Numbered from the stretch's first letter, positions 33,991 through 43,442 are shown. The stretch is 64,000 nt of DNA from Herbidospora daliensis (GCF_001570585.1 NZ_BBXF01000001.1:489691-553690); one strand, 5' to 3'. Numbers and translations are program-made. Notes: generated from the letters alone by a model not told the origin.

Positions 33991-36480
33991 GTGAGCCTGA
34001 TCGAGCGCCTGCCGCAGACCCCCGACCCGGATTCCCTCTTCGAGGCGTTCGCCGCCTGGAACGAGGAGCGTGGGCTGACGCTCTATCCGGCGCAGGAGGA
34101 GGCGCTGATGGAGGTGGTGACGGGCAGCAACCTGATCCTGTCGACCCCCACCGGCTCGGGCAAGTCGCTCGTCGCGGCCGGCGCCCACTTCGCCGCGCTC
34201 GCCAACGACCAGGTCTCCTTCTACACCGCGCCCATCAAGGCGCTGGTCTCGGAGAAGTTCTTCGACCTGTGCGCGATCTTCGGCACCGAGAACGTCGGCA
34301 TGATGACCGGCGACGCCTCGGTCAACGCCGACGCCCCGATCATCTGCTGCACCGCCGAGATCCTCGCCCAGGTCGCGCTGGCCGAGGGCCGCGAGGCCGA
34401 CGTCGGCATGGTGATCATGGACGAGTTCCACTTCTACGCCGAGCCCGACCGGGGCTGGGCCTGGCAGGTCCCGCTGCTGGAGCTGCCGCAGGCCCAGTTC
34501 GTCTTGATGTCGGCGACCCTGGGCGACGTCACCCGCTTCGAGAAGGACCTCAACCGGCGCACCGGCCGCCCGACGGCCGTGGTCAAGCACTCCGAGCGCC
34601 CGGTGCCGCTGGTCTACTCGTACCGGATGACCCCGCTCCACGAGACGCTGGAGGAGTTCCTGTCGACCGGGCAGGCCCCCGTCTACGTCGTGCACTTCAC
34701 CCAGGCCGCCGCGATGGAACGCGCGCAGGCGCTGATGAGCATCAACATGTGCAGCAAGGCCGAGAAGGAGGCCATCGCGGCCCTGATCGGCAACTTCCGC
34801 TTCACCACCAAGTTCGGCCGCGCGCTGTCGCGGCTGGTGCGCCACGGGATCGGCGTCCACCACGCGGGCATGCTGCCGAAATACCGCCGGCTCGTCGAGA
34901 AGCTCGCCCAGGCCGGCCTCCTGAAGGTCATCTGCGGCACCGACACCCTCGGCGTCGGCGTCAACGTCCCGATCCGCACGGTCCTGTTCACCGCCCTCAC
35001 GAAGTACGACGGCAACCGGGTGCGCCGCCTGCGCGCCCGCGAGTTCCACCAGATCGCCGGCCGGGCCGGCCGCGCCGGATTCGACACCATCGGCTACGTC
35101 TCCTGCCAGGCCCCCGACCACGTGATCGAGAACGAACGCGCCCTGGCGAAGATCGGCGACGACCCCAAACGCAGGAGGGGCTACGCCCGCAAGAAGCCGC
35201 CGGAGGGCTTCGTCAACTGGAACGAGGAGACCTTCGAGAAGCTCCAGACGGCCGAACCCGAGCCGCTGACCAGCCGCTTCAAGGTCTCCAACGCGATGCT
35301 GCTGGCGGTCATCAACCGTCCAGGCAACTGCTTCCAGGCGATGAAGAGCCTGCTGACCGACAACCACGAGGAGCGCAAGAACCAGCGCCGCCACATCAGC
35401 CACGCCATCGCGATCTACCGCTCGCTGCTGGCCGGCGGCATCGTCGAGACGCTGAAGGAACCCGACGAGCAGGGCCGGTACGCCCGCCTCACGGTCGACC
35501 TCCAGCAGGACTTCGCCCTCAACCAGGCCCTGTCGACCTTCGCCCTGGCCACCTTCGAACTGCTGGCCCCCGACAGCCCCACCTACGCCCTCGACGTCGT
35601 CAGCGTCGTCGAGTCGACCCTCGACGACCCCCGCCAGATCCTGCACGCCCAGCTCAACAAGGCCCGCGGCGAGGCGGTCGCCCAGATGAAGGCCGACGGC
35701 ATCGAATACGAGGAGCGTATGGAGCTCCTCCAAGAGGTCACCTACCCGATGCCGCTGGAGGCCCTGCTCTTCGGCGCCTACGAGACCTACCGCCAGGGCC
35801 ACCCGTGGGTCGGCGACCACACGGTCAGCCCGAAGGCCATCATCCGCGACATGTACGAACGCGCGATGACCTTCACCGACTACATCCAGTTCTACGAACT
35901 GGCCCGGTCGGAGGGCACCGTCCTGCGCTACCTGGCCGACGCCTACCGCGCCCTGTCGCGCACCGTCCCCGAGCACATGAAGACCGACGACCTGATCGAC
36001 CTGATCGAATGGCTCGGCGAACTGATCCGCCAGGTCGACTCCAGCCTGATCGACGAATGGGAGAAGCTCGCCAACCCGTCGGAGGCCCTGGAACACCGCG
36101 ACGAACTCGAGTCGAAGATCCGCCCCGTCACCGCCAACGCCCGCGCGTTCCGCGTCCTGGTCCGCAACGCGATGTTCCGCATGGTGGAACTTGCGGCGCT
36201 CGACCAGCAGGAGACGCTGGAGGAGATGTACCCCGACGTCGACTGGGCGGCCGGCCTCGACGCCTACTACGACGAACACGACACGATCGGCACCGGCCCT
36301 TCGGCGCGCGGCCCGGCGTTCCTGCGGATCGAGGAGGAGCCGGGGGTCTGGCGGGTACGCCAGGTCATCGAAGACCCGGCCGGAGACGGCGACTGGGGCG
36401 TGAGCGCAGACGCGGATCTGGCGGCGTCCGACGAGGAGGGCACCGCCGTGCTCCACGTGACGGGTATCAACCGCCTCTAA
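33991..36480 (+). CDS. DEAD/DEAH-box helicase with DUF3516 C-terminal domain
   Basis: An 829-residue superfamily 2 helicase of the Ski2-like actinobacterial DUF3516 group. Walker A STPTGSGKS, the DEFH box in VIMDEFHFY, SAT motif LMSATLGD, and motif VI HQIAGRAGRAGFD are intact in the first 400 residues; DUF3516 fills the C-terminal half. The role is unproven; the family is conserved in mycobacteria and streptomycetes and probably acts in RNA or DNA metabolism. GTG at 33991 with AGGA 7 nt upstream. Upstream lies a SOS-box-like CGAAC-N4-GTTTC (33944-33957) with only one good half-site. The stop overlaps the convergent DUF262 gene by 4 bp, marking the left border of the defence island. Confidence 0.93.
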   Translation: MSLIERLPQTPDPDSLFEAFAAWNEERGLTLYPAQEEALMEVVTGSNLILSTPTGSGKSLVAAGAHFAALANDQVSFYTAPIKALVSEKFFDLCAIFGTENVGMMTGDASVNADAPIICCTAEILAQVALAEGREADVGMVIMDEFHFYAEPDRGWAWQVPLLELPQAQFVLMSATLGDVTRFEKDLNRRTGRPTAVVKHSERPVPLVYSYRMTPLHETLEEFLSTGQAPVYVVHFTQAAAMERAQALMSINMCSKAEKEAIAALIGNFRFTTKFGRALSRLVRHGIGVHHAGMLPKYRRLVEKLAQAGLLKVICGTDTLGVGVNVPIRTVLFTALTKYDGNRVRRLRAREFHQIAGRAGRAGFDTIGYVSCQAPDHVIENERALAKIGDDPKRRRGYARKKPPEGFVNWNEETFEKLQTAEPEPLTSRFKVSNAMLLAVINRPGNCFQAMKSLLTDNHEERKNQRRHISHAIAIYRSLLAGGIVETLKEPDEQGRYARLTVDLQQDFALNQALSTFALATFELLAPDSPTYALDVVSVVESTLDDPRQILHAQLNKARGEAVAQMKADGIEYEERMELLQEVTYPMPLEALLFGAYETYRQGHPWVGDHTVSPKAIIRDMYERAMTFTDYIQFYELARSEGTVLRYLADAYRALSRTVPEHMKTDDLIDLIEWLGELIRQVDSSLIDEWEKLANPSEALEHRDELESKIRPVTANARAFRVLVRNAMFRMVELAALDQQETLEEMYPDVDWAAGLDAYYDEHDTIGTGPSARGPAFLRIEEEPGVWRVRQVIEDPAGDGDWGVSADADLAASDEEGTAVLHVTGINRL

Positions 36481-38735
36481 CGACCGGACCAGCCGAACTG
36501 TTCAAGCCGATGCCGGGCGATCTCCGTCTCCGCTTCGGTGAACAGTTCGGCGAATTCGGGGCGAAGCACGAGCGCTTCGACGGTGAGGTCCAGCCGTCCG
36601 CGTTCCCACAGAGCCGCGAAGCCGTCCGACACCGCCGGTGACTTCAGCAGCCGCCGGGCCGTGGCCAGGCCGCCGTGCTCGGCGAGCATGCTCAGGAAGT
36701 AGGACGCGTGGTAGTTGGCCTCGCTACGGGCGCGATCGTAGATGGAGCGCATGGCCGCCTCGAAGGCCGTGTGATCGGGATCAGGTGAGCTGCTCGGAAT
36801 GGGCATGTCCTGCTCCTCCCCAGACGCCGCCTCGCTGCGCCTGGAGGCATAGCCGAGAAGCGCGTCCACTGACGTGAACACCTCGTAGCCGAGCTCCTCC
36901 AGCCTGGGCAGGTCGGCCGCCTCGGGGTCGAGTTCGAGGACCACGGGCTTGCCCTGCCCTGCCTGCAGTCCCTCGGGCCAGAACGCCTCGGCCACGGCCA
37001 GGGAGCGGCCGGTGACAGGGTCGGCGATCTCGCTGTCCAGAGCCGGGTCGGCGTAGCCGAGCCGGGTCAGCTCTTCGGCCATGGCCTTCACCTGAGCGGA
37101 TCGCACGTCATCGGCGTCGTCCGCGACGACCGCGACCGGTGGCAGCTCCCCGGCTGCGGCGACCGCACCGCCGTCCCGCAGGCCGGCGAGGAAGGACTGC
37201 GCGGACGCCGCCAGCAGCTCCCGCCGCGCCTCCAGGAAGTCGAGATAGCGGTCGACGCGCCAGAGGTCCGGATCGGTGGGGATCCATTGCGAGGCGAGCA
37301 CGCCCGGGTGCTTCTCCTCAGCTTCGGCGAAGTAGTCCTCGGGGGCCCGCTTGCCGATCACCAGGTTCGTGTTCTGGGTGAGGAAGCAGAAGTTGGCGAT
37401 GGCGTTCACATCGGCCCGGTCGTAGCCGGCGGGGTAGAGCAGTGCCTTCGGGAAGATGTGGTGGACCTGCAGGTTGGTCAGTTTGCCGAGCATCTCGGCG
37501 TGCAGCGGCAGGCCGGTGCCGAAATCCCGTGCACCGTGTACACGGGTCAGCATGTAGAGGAGCGGGTAGAAGCGGGACCCTCGGGTGGAGCCGTCGAAGT
37601 CGTGTGGCCGGATCTCCAGGTTGCCACCACGCCAGCGCTCCAGCGACGCGATCAGCCCGTCGATCCCGGCACGCCCGGCGGTGTCATAGTCCTGGGCGAG
37701 GATGGTCTCGGTGGAACCGGCGTGCCGGCCCCACAGCGCCGCGTGGACGTACCAGAACAGCACCCGGTCGCGGTAAGCGCCGTCGGGGAAGCCGCCGCCG
37801 GGAGTCAGGTGCAGCAGCCGGGAGATGACCGGAAGGGCGTAGCGCCCCATCAGCACTTGGTCGTGGTCGAGGCCCAGGCGTCCGGACGCCGCGCCGAGAA
37901 GGGTGTCCACATAGAGCACCGACTTCGCGAGGGCCGTCTCGAACTCCCCGTCGCTGACCATGTCGAGCGCCGTGAAGACCGACCGTCCGGTGGCCACGGC
38001 GGTGACGTTGCGCAGCAGCCAGTCGAGGGAGAAGGTGAAGCCCTTGTCGGCCCAGCCGTCCAGATGCTGCCTCATGACCTTACGCGCGGGCGACCACTGG
38101 GCGCAGATCTTGGCCAGGGCGAGATCGCCCTTGGACAGAGCCGTGCCTCCCGAGTTGACCCGGTTGAAGATGTCGACGACCACATCCACGTTCTTGTCGG
38201 GCCCGGTGATCTTCTCCTCGTGGAACTGCCGGTTCTCCAGGTTTTTCAGCTGGTTCAGCCTGGAGAGGTAGGTCGACAGTTTGTCGGGATACTGGGCGAA
38301 GGCCTGGAAGAAGGGTTCCAGCCCGTGAGTGAAGAGCCGGGTCACGTCGACCCACCTGGCGTCGTCGCGCATCTTCGCCGGGCCGTAGAACTCGAACGTC
38401 TCGTCTTCGACGTTGAACCGGAGCCCGGTGAACGCCGAGGCGTCTCCTTCGAAGAACGCCGGAGGCTTGCCGCGCATGATCCCGTAAAGCGTGGTGATGC
38501 GCTGCTGCCCGTCGAGTAGCAGCAGCCGCACCCCGGCTTCGGCCGAAGCGCCGCGAATGGAAGCCATTTCCGGCTCGGTCTCCCACAGCAGCAGCCCGCC
38601 GACGGGATAGCCCTTGTAGAGCGAGCGCATCAGGCCCCGGACCTGGTCGCGAGTCCACACGTAGCCGCGCTGGAACTCGGGCAGCAGGACGGTGCCGTTG
38701 TCGATCTGATGGAGGAGTACCGAGAGGGTGGCCAA
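36477..38735 (-). CDS. DUF262-HNH (GmrSD-like) nuclease with C-terminal extensions
   Basis: A 752-residue protein. The TTG at 38735 is chosen because GGAG lies 8 nt upstream and it starts 1 nt after the kinase stop, giving coupled translation; the DUF262 domain starts immediately (LLHQIDNGTVLLPEFQRGYVW). The nucleotidase signature LLLDGQQRITTLYG and NRVNSGGTALSKGDLALA are intact, and an HNH-type motif LQVHHIFPKAL with NTNLVIG follows at about residue 440. Both halves together resemble GmrSD/BrxU type IV restriction enzymes that attack modified phage DNA using NTP. A third segment (~560-650, GLQAGQGKPVVLELD, VFTSVDALLGY) and a helical C-terminal domain (HASYFLSMLAEHGG ... LTVEALVLRPEFAELFTE) recur in other actinobacterial proteins, but I cannot name them. 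Coupling to a kinase suggests regulation by phosphorylation. Confidence 0.85.
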   Translation of the reverse strand: MATLSVLLHQIDNGTVLLPEFQRGYVWTRDQVRGLMRSLYKGYPVGGLLLWETEPEMASIRGASAEAGVRLLLLDGQQRITTLYGIMRGKPPAFFEGDASAFTGLRFNVEDETFEFYGPAKMRDDARWVDVTRLFTHGLEPFFQAFAQYPDKLSTYLSRLNQLKNLENRQFHEEKITGPDKNVDVVVDIFNRVNSGGTALSKGDLALAKICAQWSPARKVMRQHLDGWADKGFTFSLDWLLRNVTAVATGRSVFTALDMVSDGEFETALAKSVLYVDTLLGAASGRLGLDHDQVLMGRYALPVISRLLHLTPGGGFPDGAYRDRVLFWYVHAALWGRHAGSTETILAQDYDTAGRAGIDGLIASLERWRGGNLEIRPHDFDGSTRGSRFYPLLYMLTRVHGARDFGTGLPLHAEMLGKLTNLQVHHIFPKALLYPAGYDRADVNAIANFCFLTQNTNLVIGKRAPEDYFAEAEEKHPGVLASQWIPTDPDLWRVDRYLDFLEARRELLAASAQSFLAGLRDGGAVAAAGELPPVAVVADDADDVRSAQVKAMAEELTRLGYADPALDSEIADPVTGRSLAVAEAFWPEGLQAGQGKPVVLELDPEAADLPRLEELGYEVFTSVDALLGYASRRSEAASGEEQDMPIPSSSPDPDHTAFEAAMRSIYDRARSEANYHASYFLSMLAEHGGLATARRLLKSPAVSDGFAALWERGRLDLTVEALVLRPEFAELFTEAETEIARHRLEQFGWSGR

Positions 38736-38736
38736 T

Positions 38737-40281
38737 TCATTCGCTCCGGGGAAGGCTGGCGAGTAATTCGCGAACTTGTAAGACGCTCGGATGTTTCGGT
38801 CCGTATCGATTCTCAATGTCAGGGAGCAGATCCGTCAGCGTTTTCCCCGCCCGGACCGGATCTCCCGACCCAACTTCGAGAAGTGCGATGTGGCGCCGGA
38901 GCTCCAGCGTGCGATCGTCGTCGATGCCGAGCCGACGCTCGTCTTCCAGCAGCCGACCGAGCTGGTCGAGGGCGAGGGTCGTCTCTCCGACAGCCGCGTG
39001 GCAGTTGGCCTCCATCAGCCGGAAACGCAGCACGAGATCGGCGCCCGGCCCATCTCGTTCGGCAAGGACGGCGGCCAGGTCGGCGAACTCCGTCGCCGCC
39101 CGCCGGTAGTCACCGGCCAGGAAGAGCACGTCCGCCAGCTCGATCCGCATCGAGATCACATCGGGGTCGGTGACGCCTAGCGCCCGTGTCGCGGGCTCCA
39201 GAGCGCCGGCGAGCACCTCGGCCGCCTGGGTGAACCGGGATTCAGCCTTGAGCAGGTGGGCGTCCTTCCTGGCCAGCCCGAGATCGCTCGGCCGGAACGG
39301 CGCCGCGTCAGGAACGGATGTGGTCGATGCAGGACGGACCGGCGCCGGCTCCGGTCGCTCCTGCGGACGCGCTCCGACTCGGCTGACGACGCCCGCGTAC
39401 ATCCGGGCAGGGTGCGAGTCGGACGCATCGACATAGCCGGGGAAGGCGGGCAGCTCGCGGCAGAAGCCGAGGAGGCGGTCGTAGACGACGGCGGCTGATT
39501 CCGGACGGTTGTCGGGTGCCTTCTGCAACAGCCAGAGAACCAGGCGTTCAAGCCCCTCCGGTACGTCACGCCGCCGCTGGCGAAGAGGTCGGGGGGCGCG
39601 GCCGATGTGATTGTGCATCGACGCCAGCGGAGTGACGCCCGCGAACTGGTTCTCCCCTGACAGCATCTCGTCGAGGACCACACCCAAGGCGTAGAGATCG
39701 CTCTGGGGGCTGGTCGAACCCGCCATGACCTGCTCGGGCGCCATGTATTCAGGGGTGCCCACCGCGACGCCCGTAGCGGTCAGCCGCGTCGAGCCCGGCG
39801 ACAGGGCGATGGCCACCCCGAAGTCGAGGACCTTGACAGTGCCGTCGGGGCTGAGCATGAGGTTTCCGGGCTTCAGGTCGCGGTGGATCAGCGAGTTCTC
39901 GTGGGCCCTCGCCAGCACCGAGCAGACCTGGGCGGCGATCGCCGCCGCCCAGGGGACGGGAATTTCCGTCTCGTCGAGAAGGGCTGAGACTGAGCAGCCG
40001 TGGATGAGCTGCATGACCAGATAGAGGTCGTCGTCGTACGTCCCACAGTCGTAGACGGCGGGTACACCCGGGTGTTCGAGCCGGGCGGTGATGCGGGATT
40101 CCCGCACGAACCGCTGGGTGAGTTCGTTGTCCGGTCTACCGTCGGGCAGACGGTCGATGCGGATGAACTTCACCGCGACCGGGCGATCCAGTCGCTTGTC
40201 GTAGCCGAACCACACCTCGCCCATGCCGCCGCCGCGCCGGGAGAGCGGATCCAGCTCGTAACGACTGTCGATGACCCGCAA
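38737..40281 (-). CDS. Ser/Thr protein kinase with C-terminal TPR region
   Basis: A 514-residue soluble kinase. TTG start with GGAGGG 8 nt upstream. The kinase domain (~8-270) is complete: Gly-rich loop GGGMGEVWFG, Lys in VAVKFI, HRDLKPGN catalytic loop, DFG, and APE (GTPEYMAPEQ). After a Pro-rich linker, the region ~335-514 contains TPR-like helix pairs (LLKAESRFTQAAEVLAGALEPATRALG, ADVLFLAGDYRRAATEFADLAAVL, HPSVLQVRELLASL). There is no TM helix. Its stop is 1 nt from the start of the DUF262 nuclease gene, so they form a coupled pair; the TPR part may sense infection or bind the nuclease. This link is inference. Confidence 0.93.
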   Translation of the reverse strand: MRVIDSRYELDPLSRRGGGMGEVWFGYDKRLDRPVAVKFIRIDRLPDGRPDNELTQRFVRESRITARLEHPGVPAVYDCGTYDDDLYLVMQLIHGCSVSALLDETEIPVPWAAAIAAQVCSVLARAHENSLIHRDLKPGNLMLSPDGTVKVLDFGVAIALSPGSTRLTATGVAVGTPEYMAPEQVMAGSTSPQSDLYALGVVLDEMLSGENQFAGVTPLASMHNHIGRAPRPLRQRRRDVPEGLERLVLWLLQKAPDNRPESAAVVYDRLLGFCRELPAFPGYVDASDSHPARMYAGVVSRVGARPQERPEPAPVRPASTTSVPDAAPFRPSDLGLARKDAHLLKAESRFTQAAEVLAGALEPATRALGVTDPDVISMRIELADVLFLAGDYRRAATEFADLAAVLAERDGPGADLVLRFRLMEANCHAAVGETTLALDQLGRLLEDERRLGIDDDRTLELRRHIALLEVGSGDPVRAGKTLTDLLPDIENRYGPKHPSVLQVRELLASLPRSE

Positions 40282-40352
40282 ACCGACCGCCCTCCATGCC
40301 CGAATCCGCGTTCCTCCGAAAAGTTACACCAGCCACGAAACGGAAATCTCCC

Positions 40353-40358
40353 TAGAAT
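40353..40358 (+). promoter_or_regulatory. -10 box TAGAAT for a leaderless kinase transcript
   Basis: TAGAAT ends 6 nt before the ATG at 40365, placing the expected transcription start at or next to the A of that ATG. No Shine-Dalgarno precedes it. This supports leaderless expression and decides the start. No clear -35 hexamer is seen. Confidence 0.6.
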
Positions 40359-40364
40359 TCCCCC

Positions 40365-41609
40365 ATGCCTCGCGAATATTGGGCGGCAACCCGGAATGAC
40401 GGCATGAACAGACGGATTCTCACAACTCCAGTCACCATGAGTTTCGGTTGGACTTTAGCGCCTCTATGGTCATTTGGGCTTCTCACGGTGTGCGTCACCG
40501 GACCCGCCGCCTATCGGCTCCGCAGTCGCGAGCACGGGTTGGTGGCCGGGGCCCATTTCGTTCTCCTCCTCGCGGCCTTCGCGCTCACTGGGATCTACGG
40601 CCCCGAGTCCTGGCAGAACTCGGTCGCAGCCTTCATGTGGGCGCTGGGGCCGTGGTGGGGAGGCAGCGTCCACGCCTTTGTGCTCAAGGCCCGCCTGGCC
40701 CGACCGCGCATGGCTGTCCCGCCGATCTCCAACCCGCCGATCTCCGTCCCAGCCACTCCTGTACCCCCGGGCTCCGGCCCCTGGAATCCCTGGGGTACGC
40801 CCGCGCCGCCCGCGCCGCCGGTCTCCCCTGCACCTCCGCGGGTGCGCATGTATGGGACATACACCGTTTTGAGCACGCTGGGTGAGGGCGGCCAGGGCGT
40901 CGTCTACCTCGGTGCGGGGCCTGACGGACGGCAGGTCGCGATCAAGGTCCTGCACGAGCGGCTCCAGGGCACGAAGGGGCACCTGCGTTTCACTCGCGAG
41001 GTCACCGCCGCCAAGCGGGTACCCTCGTTCTCCACCGCCCGGATCCTCGACGTCGGCTTCGAGGACGACGCTCCCTACATCGTGAGCGAGTACGTCCGCG
41101 GGCCCTCGCTGGACCGGCTCGTCCGGGCGAACGGCCCCCTGAACGGCGACAGCCTCGTCCGGCTCGCCATCGCCACCTCCGCCGCGCTGAACGCCATCCA
41201 TTCCGTTGAGATCGTCCACCGAGACCTGAAACCCGCCAACGTCCTCATCGGGCCCGACGGCCCGCGCGTCATCGACTTCGGGATCGCCAAGGCCCTCGAC
41301 CAGGCCACCATGACGTCGGGCGTCGTCAAGGGCACGCCCTCGTACATGTCACCGGAACAGGTCTCGGGGCTGCCGATCAGCCCCCAGACCGATGTCTTCA
41401 GCTGGGCCTCGACGATGTACTACGGGGCGACCGGCCGTCAGGCGTTCGACGGCCGGACGGTCTTCCAGGTCTTCGAGGCCGTCTTGCACTACCAGCCCGA
41501 CCTGCGCGAACTGCCGTCACCGCTGCGCGGCCCGCTAGCGGCCTGCCTGGACAAGGAGCCGCGCAACCGGCCGACCCCGGCCGAACTCATGCTGTCGATG
41601 GCCCGTTAG
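40365..41609 (+). CDS. Membrane Ser/Thr protein kinase
   Basis: A 414-residue kinase with an N-terminal membrane region of two to three TM helices (LAPLWSFGLLTVCVTGPAAY, GAHFVLLLAAFALTGIYG, possibly AAFMWALGPWWGGSVHAFVL), a Pro-rich linker (~115-165) and a C-terminal kinase domain with GEGGQGVVYLG, VAIKVL, HRDLKPANVL, DFGIAKA and GTPSYMSPEQ, all catalytic residues present. The ATG at 40365 is supported by TAGAAT just upstream; ATGs at 40404 and 40437 are alternatives. It is divergent from the kinase-TPR gene 83 bp away and convergent with the methylase-specificity gene (stops overlap by 4 bp), so it lies inside the defence island. A defence role is inference from position. Confidence 0.9.
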   Translation: MPREYWAATRNDGMNRRILTTPVTMSFGWTLAPLWSFGLLTVCVTGPAAYRLRSREHGLVAGAHFVLLLAAFALTGIYGPESWQNSVAAFMWALGPWWGGSVHAFVLKARLARPRMAVPPISNPPISVPATPVPPGSGPWNPWGTPAPPAPPVSPAPPRVRMYGTYTVLSTLGEGGQGVVYLGAGPDGRQVAIKVLHERLQGTKGHLRFTREVTAAKRVPSFSTARILDVGFEDDAPYIVSEYVRGPSLDRLVRANGPLNGDSLVRLAIATSAALNAIHSVEIVHRDLKPANVLIGPDGPRVIDFGIAKALDQATMTSGVVKGTPSYMSPEQVSGLPISPQTDVFSWASTMYYGATGRQAFDGRTVFQVFEAVLHYQPDLRELPSPLRGPLAACLDKEPRNRPTPAELMLSMAR

Positions 41610-43426
41610 CCGGACGGCCGGAGCTGTCCGTTGATCAGCCCCTGGAGGATCTGCTCCACCAGGGAACCGCCGGTCTCCGCGACCTGACGTACGGCGCTCT
41701 CGAAGATCTCCACCTGCCGGAACACCTCGCCATAGCGCCGCTGTTCGTCGACGGGCAGCCGCGGCAGGCGCGCCCGCCGCACGTCCACGCGATAGGCGCC
41801 GGACCCCGTCGTCGCGGCCAGCTCAGCGGAGACCCGGAGGAAACCGGCCACGAAGCGGGGGTCGAGGACGGCCGAATCCACCCGGATCAGGATCAGGTGG
41901 GGGCCGAGCGCGACCTCCTCCGTCATCACCCGCGCGGTCACCAGGCGGGTCACGACGGGAATGACAATGTCGCCGGGCCTGGCCGTCACGACGTCACGGC
42001 CATCTTCTCCCTGACCCGTCGGGCCCCGGCCGAGAGTGACGTCCTTCGCCGTGAGCAGCGGCACCGGCCCCGATTCCGTCTCCATCCGCATCGGTGTCTG
42101 CTCGATCTGGACGGTTCCGGCCCTGGCCAGCTCCGCGAGAGTGGTCATGGCCAGATCGCGGGTCTCCGGGCCGACACCCGGCAACAGCCCGGCCAGTCCG
42201 GCCGTGAACCGCCCGAGGGTGTCACGGGTCCGATCGAGATCGTCCATCCGGACGGCCGCCACCTTCGGCAGATGACGCGACGGGGTCAGGTCGACGTCGT
42301 CGTCGAGCAGATCGATGATCGGGACAGGGTGACCCACCGCTTCGATGCCGTCGGCGAACGCCTCTATCGGGCCATCGGCCATGAGAACGGTGGCGGGGAC
42401 GCCGGCTGTGTCATCGGGGCGGCGTAGCACCCATATGTGGGGTGGCAGCGCCGACTGCGGGGCCGAACCGGCCGGCAGTCCGATGACCGCCTGGAGGGTG
42501 CCAGTCCGCAGGAGTTGCGCCCGGATCCGGCGTCCGGACCGCCGGTTGGCCGCGGCCGGGGGCATCAGGACCACCACTCGGCCACCCGGCGAAACACGGG
42601 CGAGGCAGTGTTGCACCCAAGCGAGCTCCGATTCGCCACGCGGCGGCAGGCCGTACTGCCATCGGGGGTCGTTGGTGAGCTGTTCGTAGCCCCAGCCACG
42701 CTCGTTGAAGGGCGGCACGCACATGGCCCCGTCGACGTGGATGTCGGGCCAGGCGTCGTTGAGCAGCGCGTCCCCTTCTCGGACCTGTGTCTCCGGCCCT
42801 TTCGCCGCGATGCGGGCGGCGGCGAACAGCGCCATCGCGGGGTCGCGCTCCTGCCCGCGCACCTTGCCCCGTTCGAACAGCGCCTCCATGAGCAGCGTGC
42901 CGGGGCCGCAGATCGGATCGAGCACAGTGACACAGGGCCCGAGCAACCGCGCCATCAGTGCCGCGACGGGGGCGGGGACGGTCGACACCCGGCGGGAGTG
43001 AGTCTCGACGTAGCGTTTGAACAGGAACTCCACCGCGTCTGCGGTGCCGTGCCGGGCGGCGAGTCCGGCCGCAGCCTCGACGAGCGGCTCGGGAGGCGGG
43101 TCCCATGCTCCCAGGAGCAGCCGATTCCGCACCAGGGTCGCGGCCACCCTGCTCACCAGCCACGCGAGCTCAAGATCGTCTGCGGAGTTGCGGATCAGCT
43201 GCCAGGCTCGTTCGTCCTCGGGGAGCTCGTCGAGTTTTCCCTGCTCGCGCAGCCAGGTCTCGACTTCGGCGAGCGAGAAGAGTGGATTGGACGAGGTCCC
43301 GCCGACCGGTTCGGGAAAGTCCTGAAACCTGCGGCGCCAGTTGCTGACGGCGGCCCGGCCCACTCCGGCCAGCCGGGCGATGTCGCCCGCCGCCACCGTG
43401 GCGTTGGCCGTGGCGTCGTCGTGCAT
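41606..43426 (-). CDS. HTH-methylase-specificity (HsdM/HsdS-like) fusion with altered catalytic motif
   Basis: A 606-residue protein, sixth gene of the DISARM operon, 16 bp after drmC. ATG at 43426 with AGAGAGG 6 nt upstream. An N-terminal MerR/phage-like HTH (ARLAGVGRAAVSNWRRRFQDFP) is followed by an HsdM-type N6-adenine methylase domain with SAM motif LDPICGPGTLLMEAL, but motif IV reads V237-PPF instead of (N/D/S)PPF. The C-terminal third looks like a type I specificity half (LTAKDVTLG...GDIVIPVV...SGAYRVDVRRARLPRLPVDEQRRYGEVF), a target-recognition domain plus conserved helix. It is either a catalytically weak or dead methylase kept as a DNA-recognition and regulatory subunit, or an accessory modification enzyme. 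Such a gene is not part of the published DISARM core. Confidence 0.82.
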   Translation of the reverse strand: MHDDATANATVAAGDIARLAGVGRAAVSNWRRRFQDFPEPVGGTSSNPLFSLAEVETWLREQGKLDELPEDERAWQLIRNSADDLELAWLVSRVAATLVRNRLLLGAWDPPPEPLVEAAAGLAARHGTADAVEFLFKRYVETHSRRVSTVPAPVAALMARLLGPCVTVLDPICGPGTLLMEALFERGKVRGQERDPAMALFAAARIAAKGPETQVREGDALLNDAWPDIHVDGAMCVPPFNERGWGYEQLTNDPRWQYGLPPRGESELAWVQHCLARVSPGGRVVVLMPPAAANRRSGRRIRAQLLRTGTLQAVIGLPAGSAPQSALPPHIWVLRRPDDTAGVPATVLMADGPIEAFADGIEAVGHPVPIIDLLDDDVDLTPSRHLPKVAAVRMDDLDRTRDTLGRFTAGLAGLLPGVGPETRDLAMTTLAELARAGTVQIEQTPMRMETESGPVPLLTAKDVTLGRGPTGQGEDGRDVVTARPGDIVIPVVTRLVTARVMTEEVALGPHLILIRVDSAVLDPRFVAGFLRVSAELAATTGSGAYRVDVRRARLPRLPVDEQRRYGEVFRQVEIFESAVRQVAETGGSLVEQILQGLINGQLRPSG

Positions 43427-43442
43427 CACATACCTCTCTCCC

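Noticed and set aside
33682-36456. 924-codon minus-strand frame opposite the DUF3516 helicase
   Set aside because: Low-complexity Val/Gly/Asp/Leu/Arg product without motifs; only its last part coincides with the kinase region in a different frame. The plus frame is a bona fide helicase.
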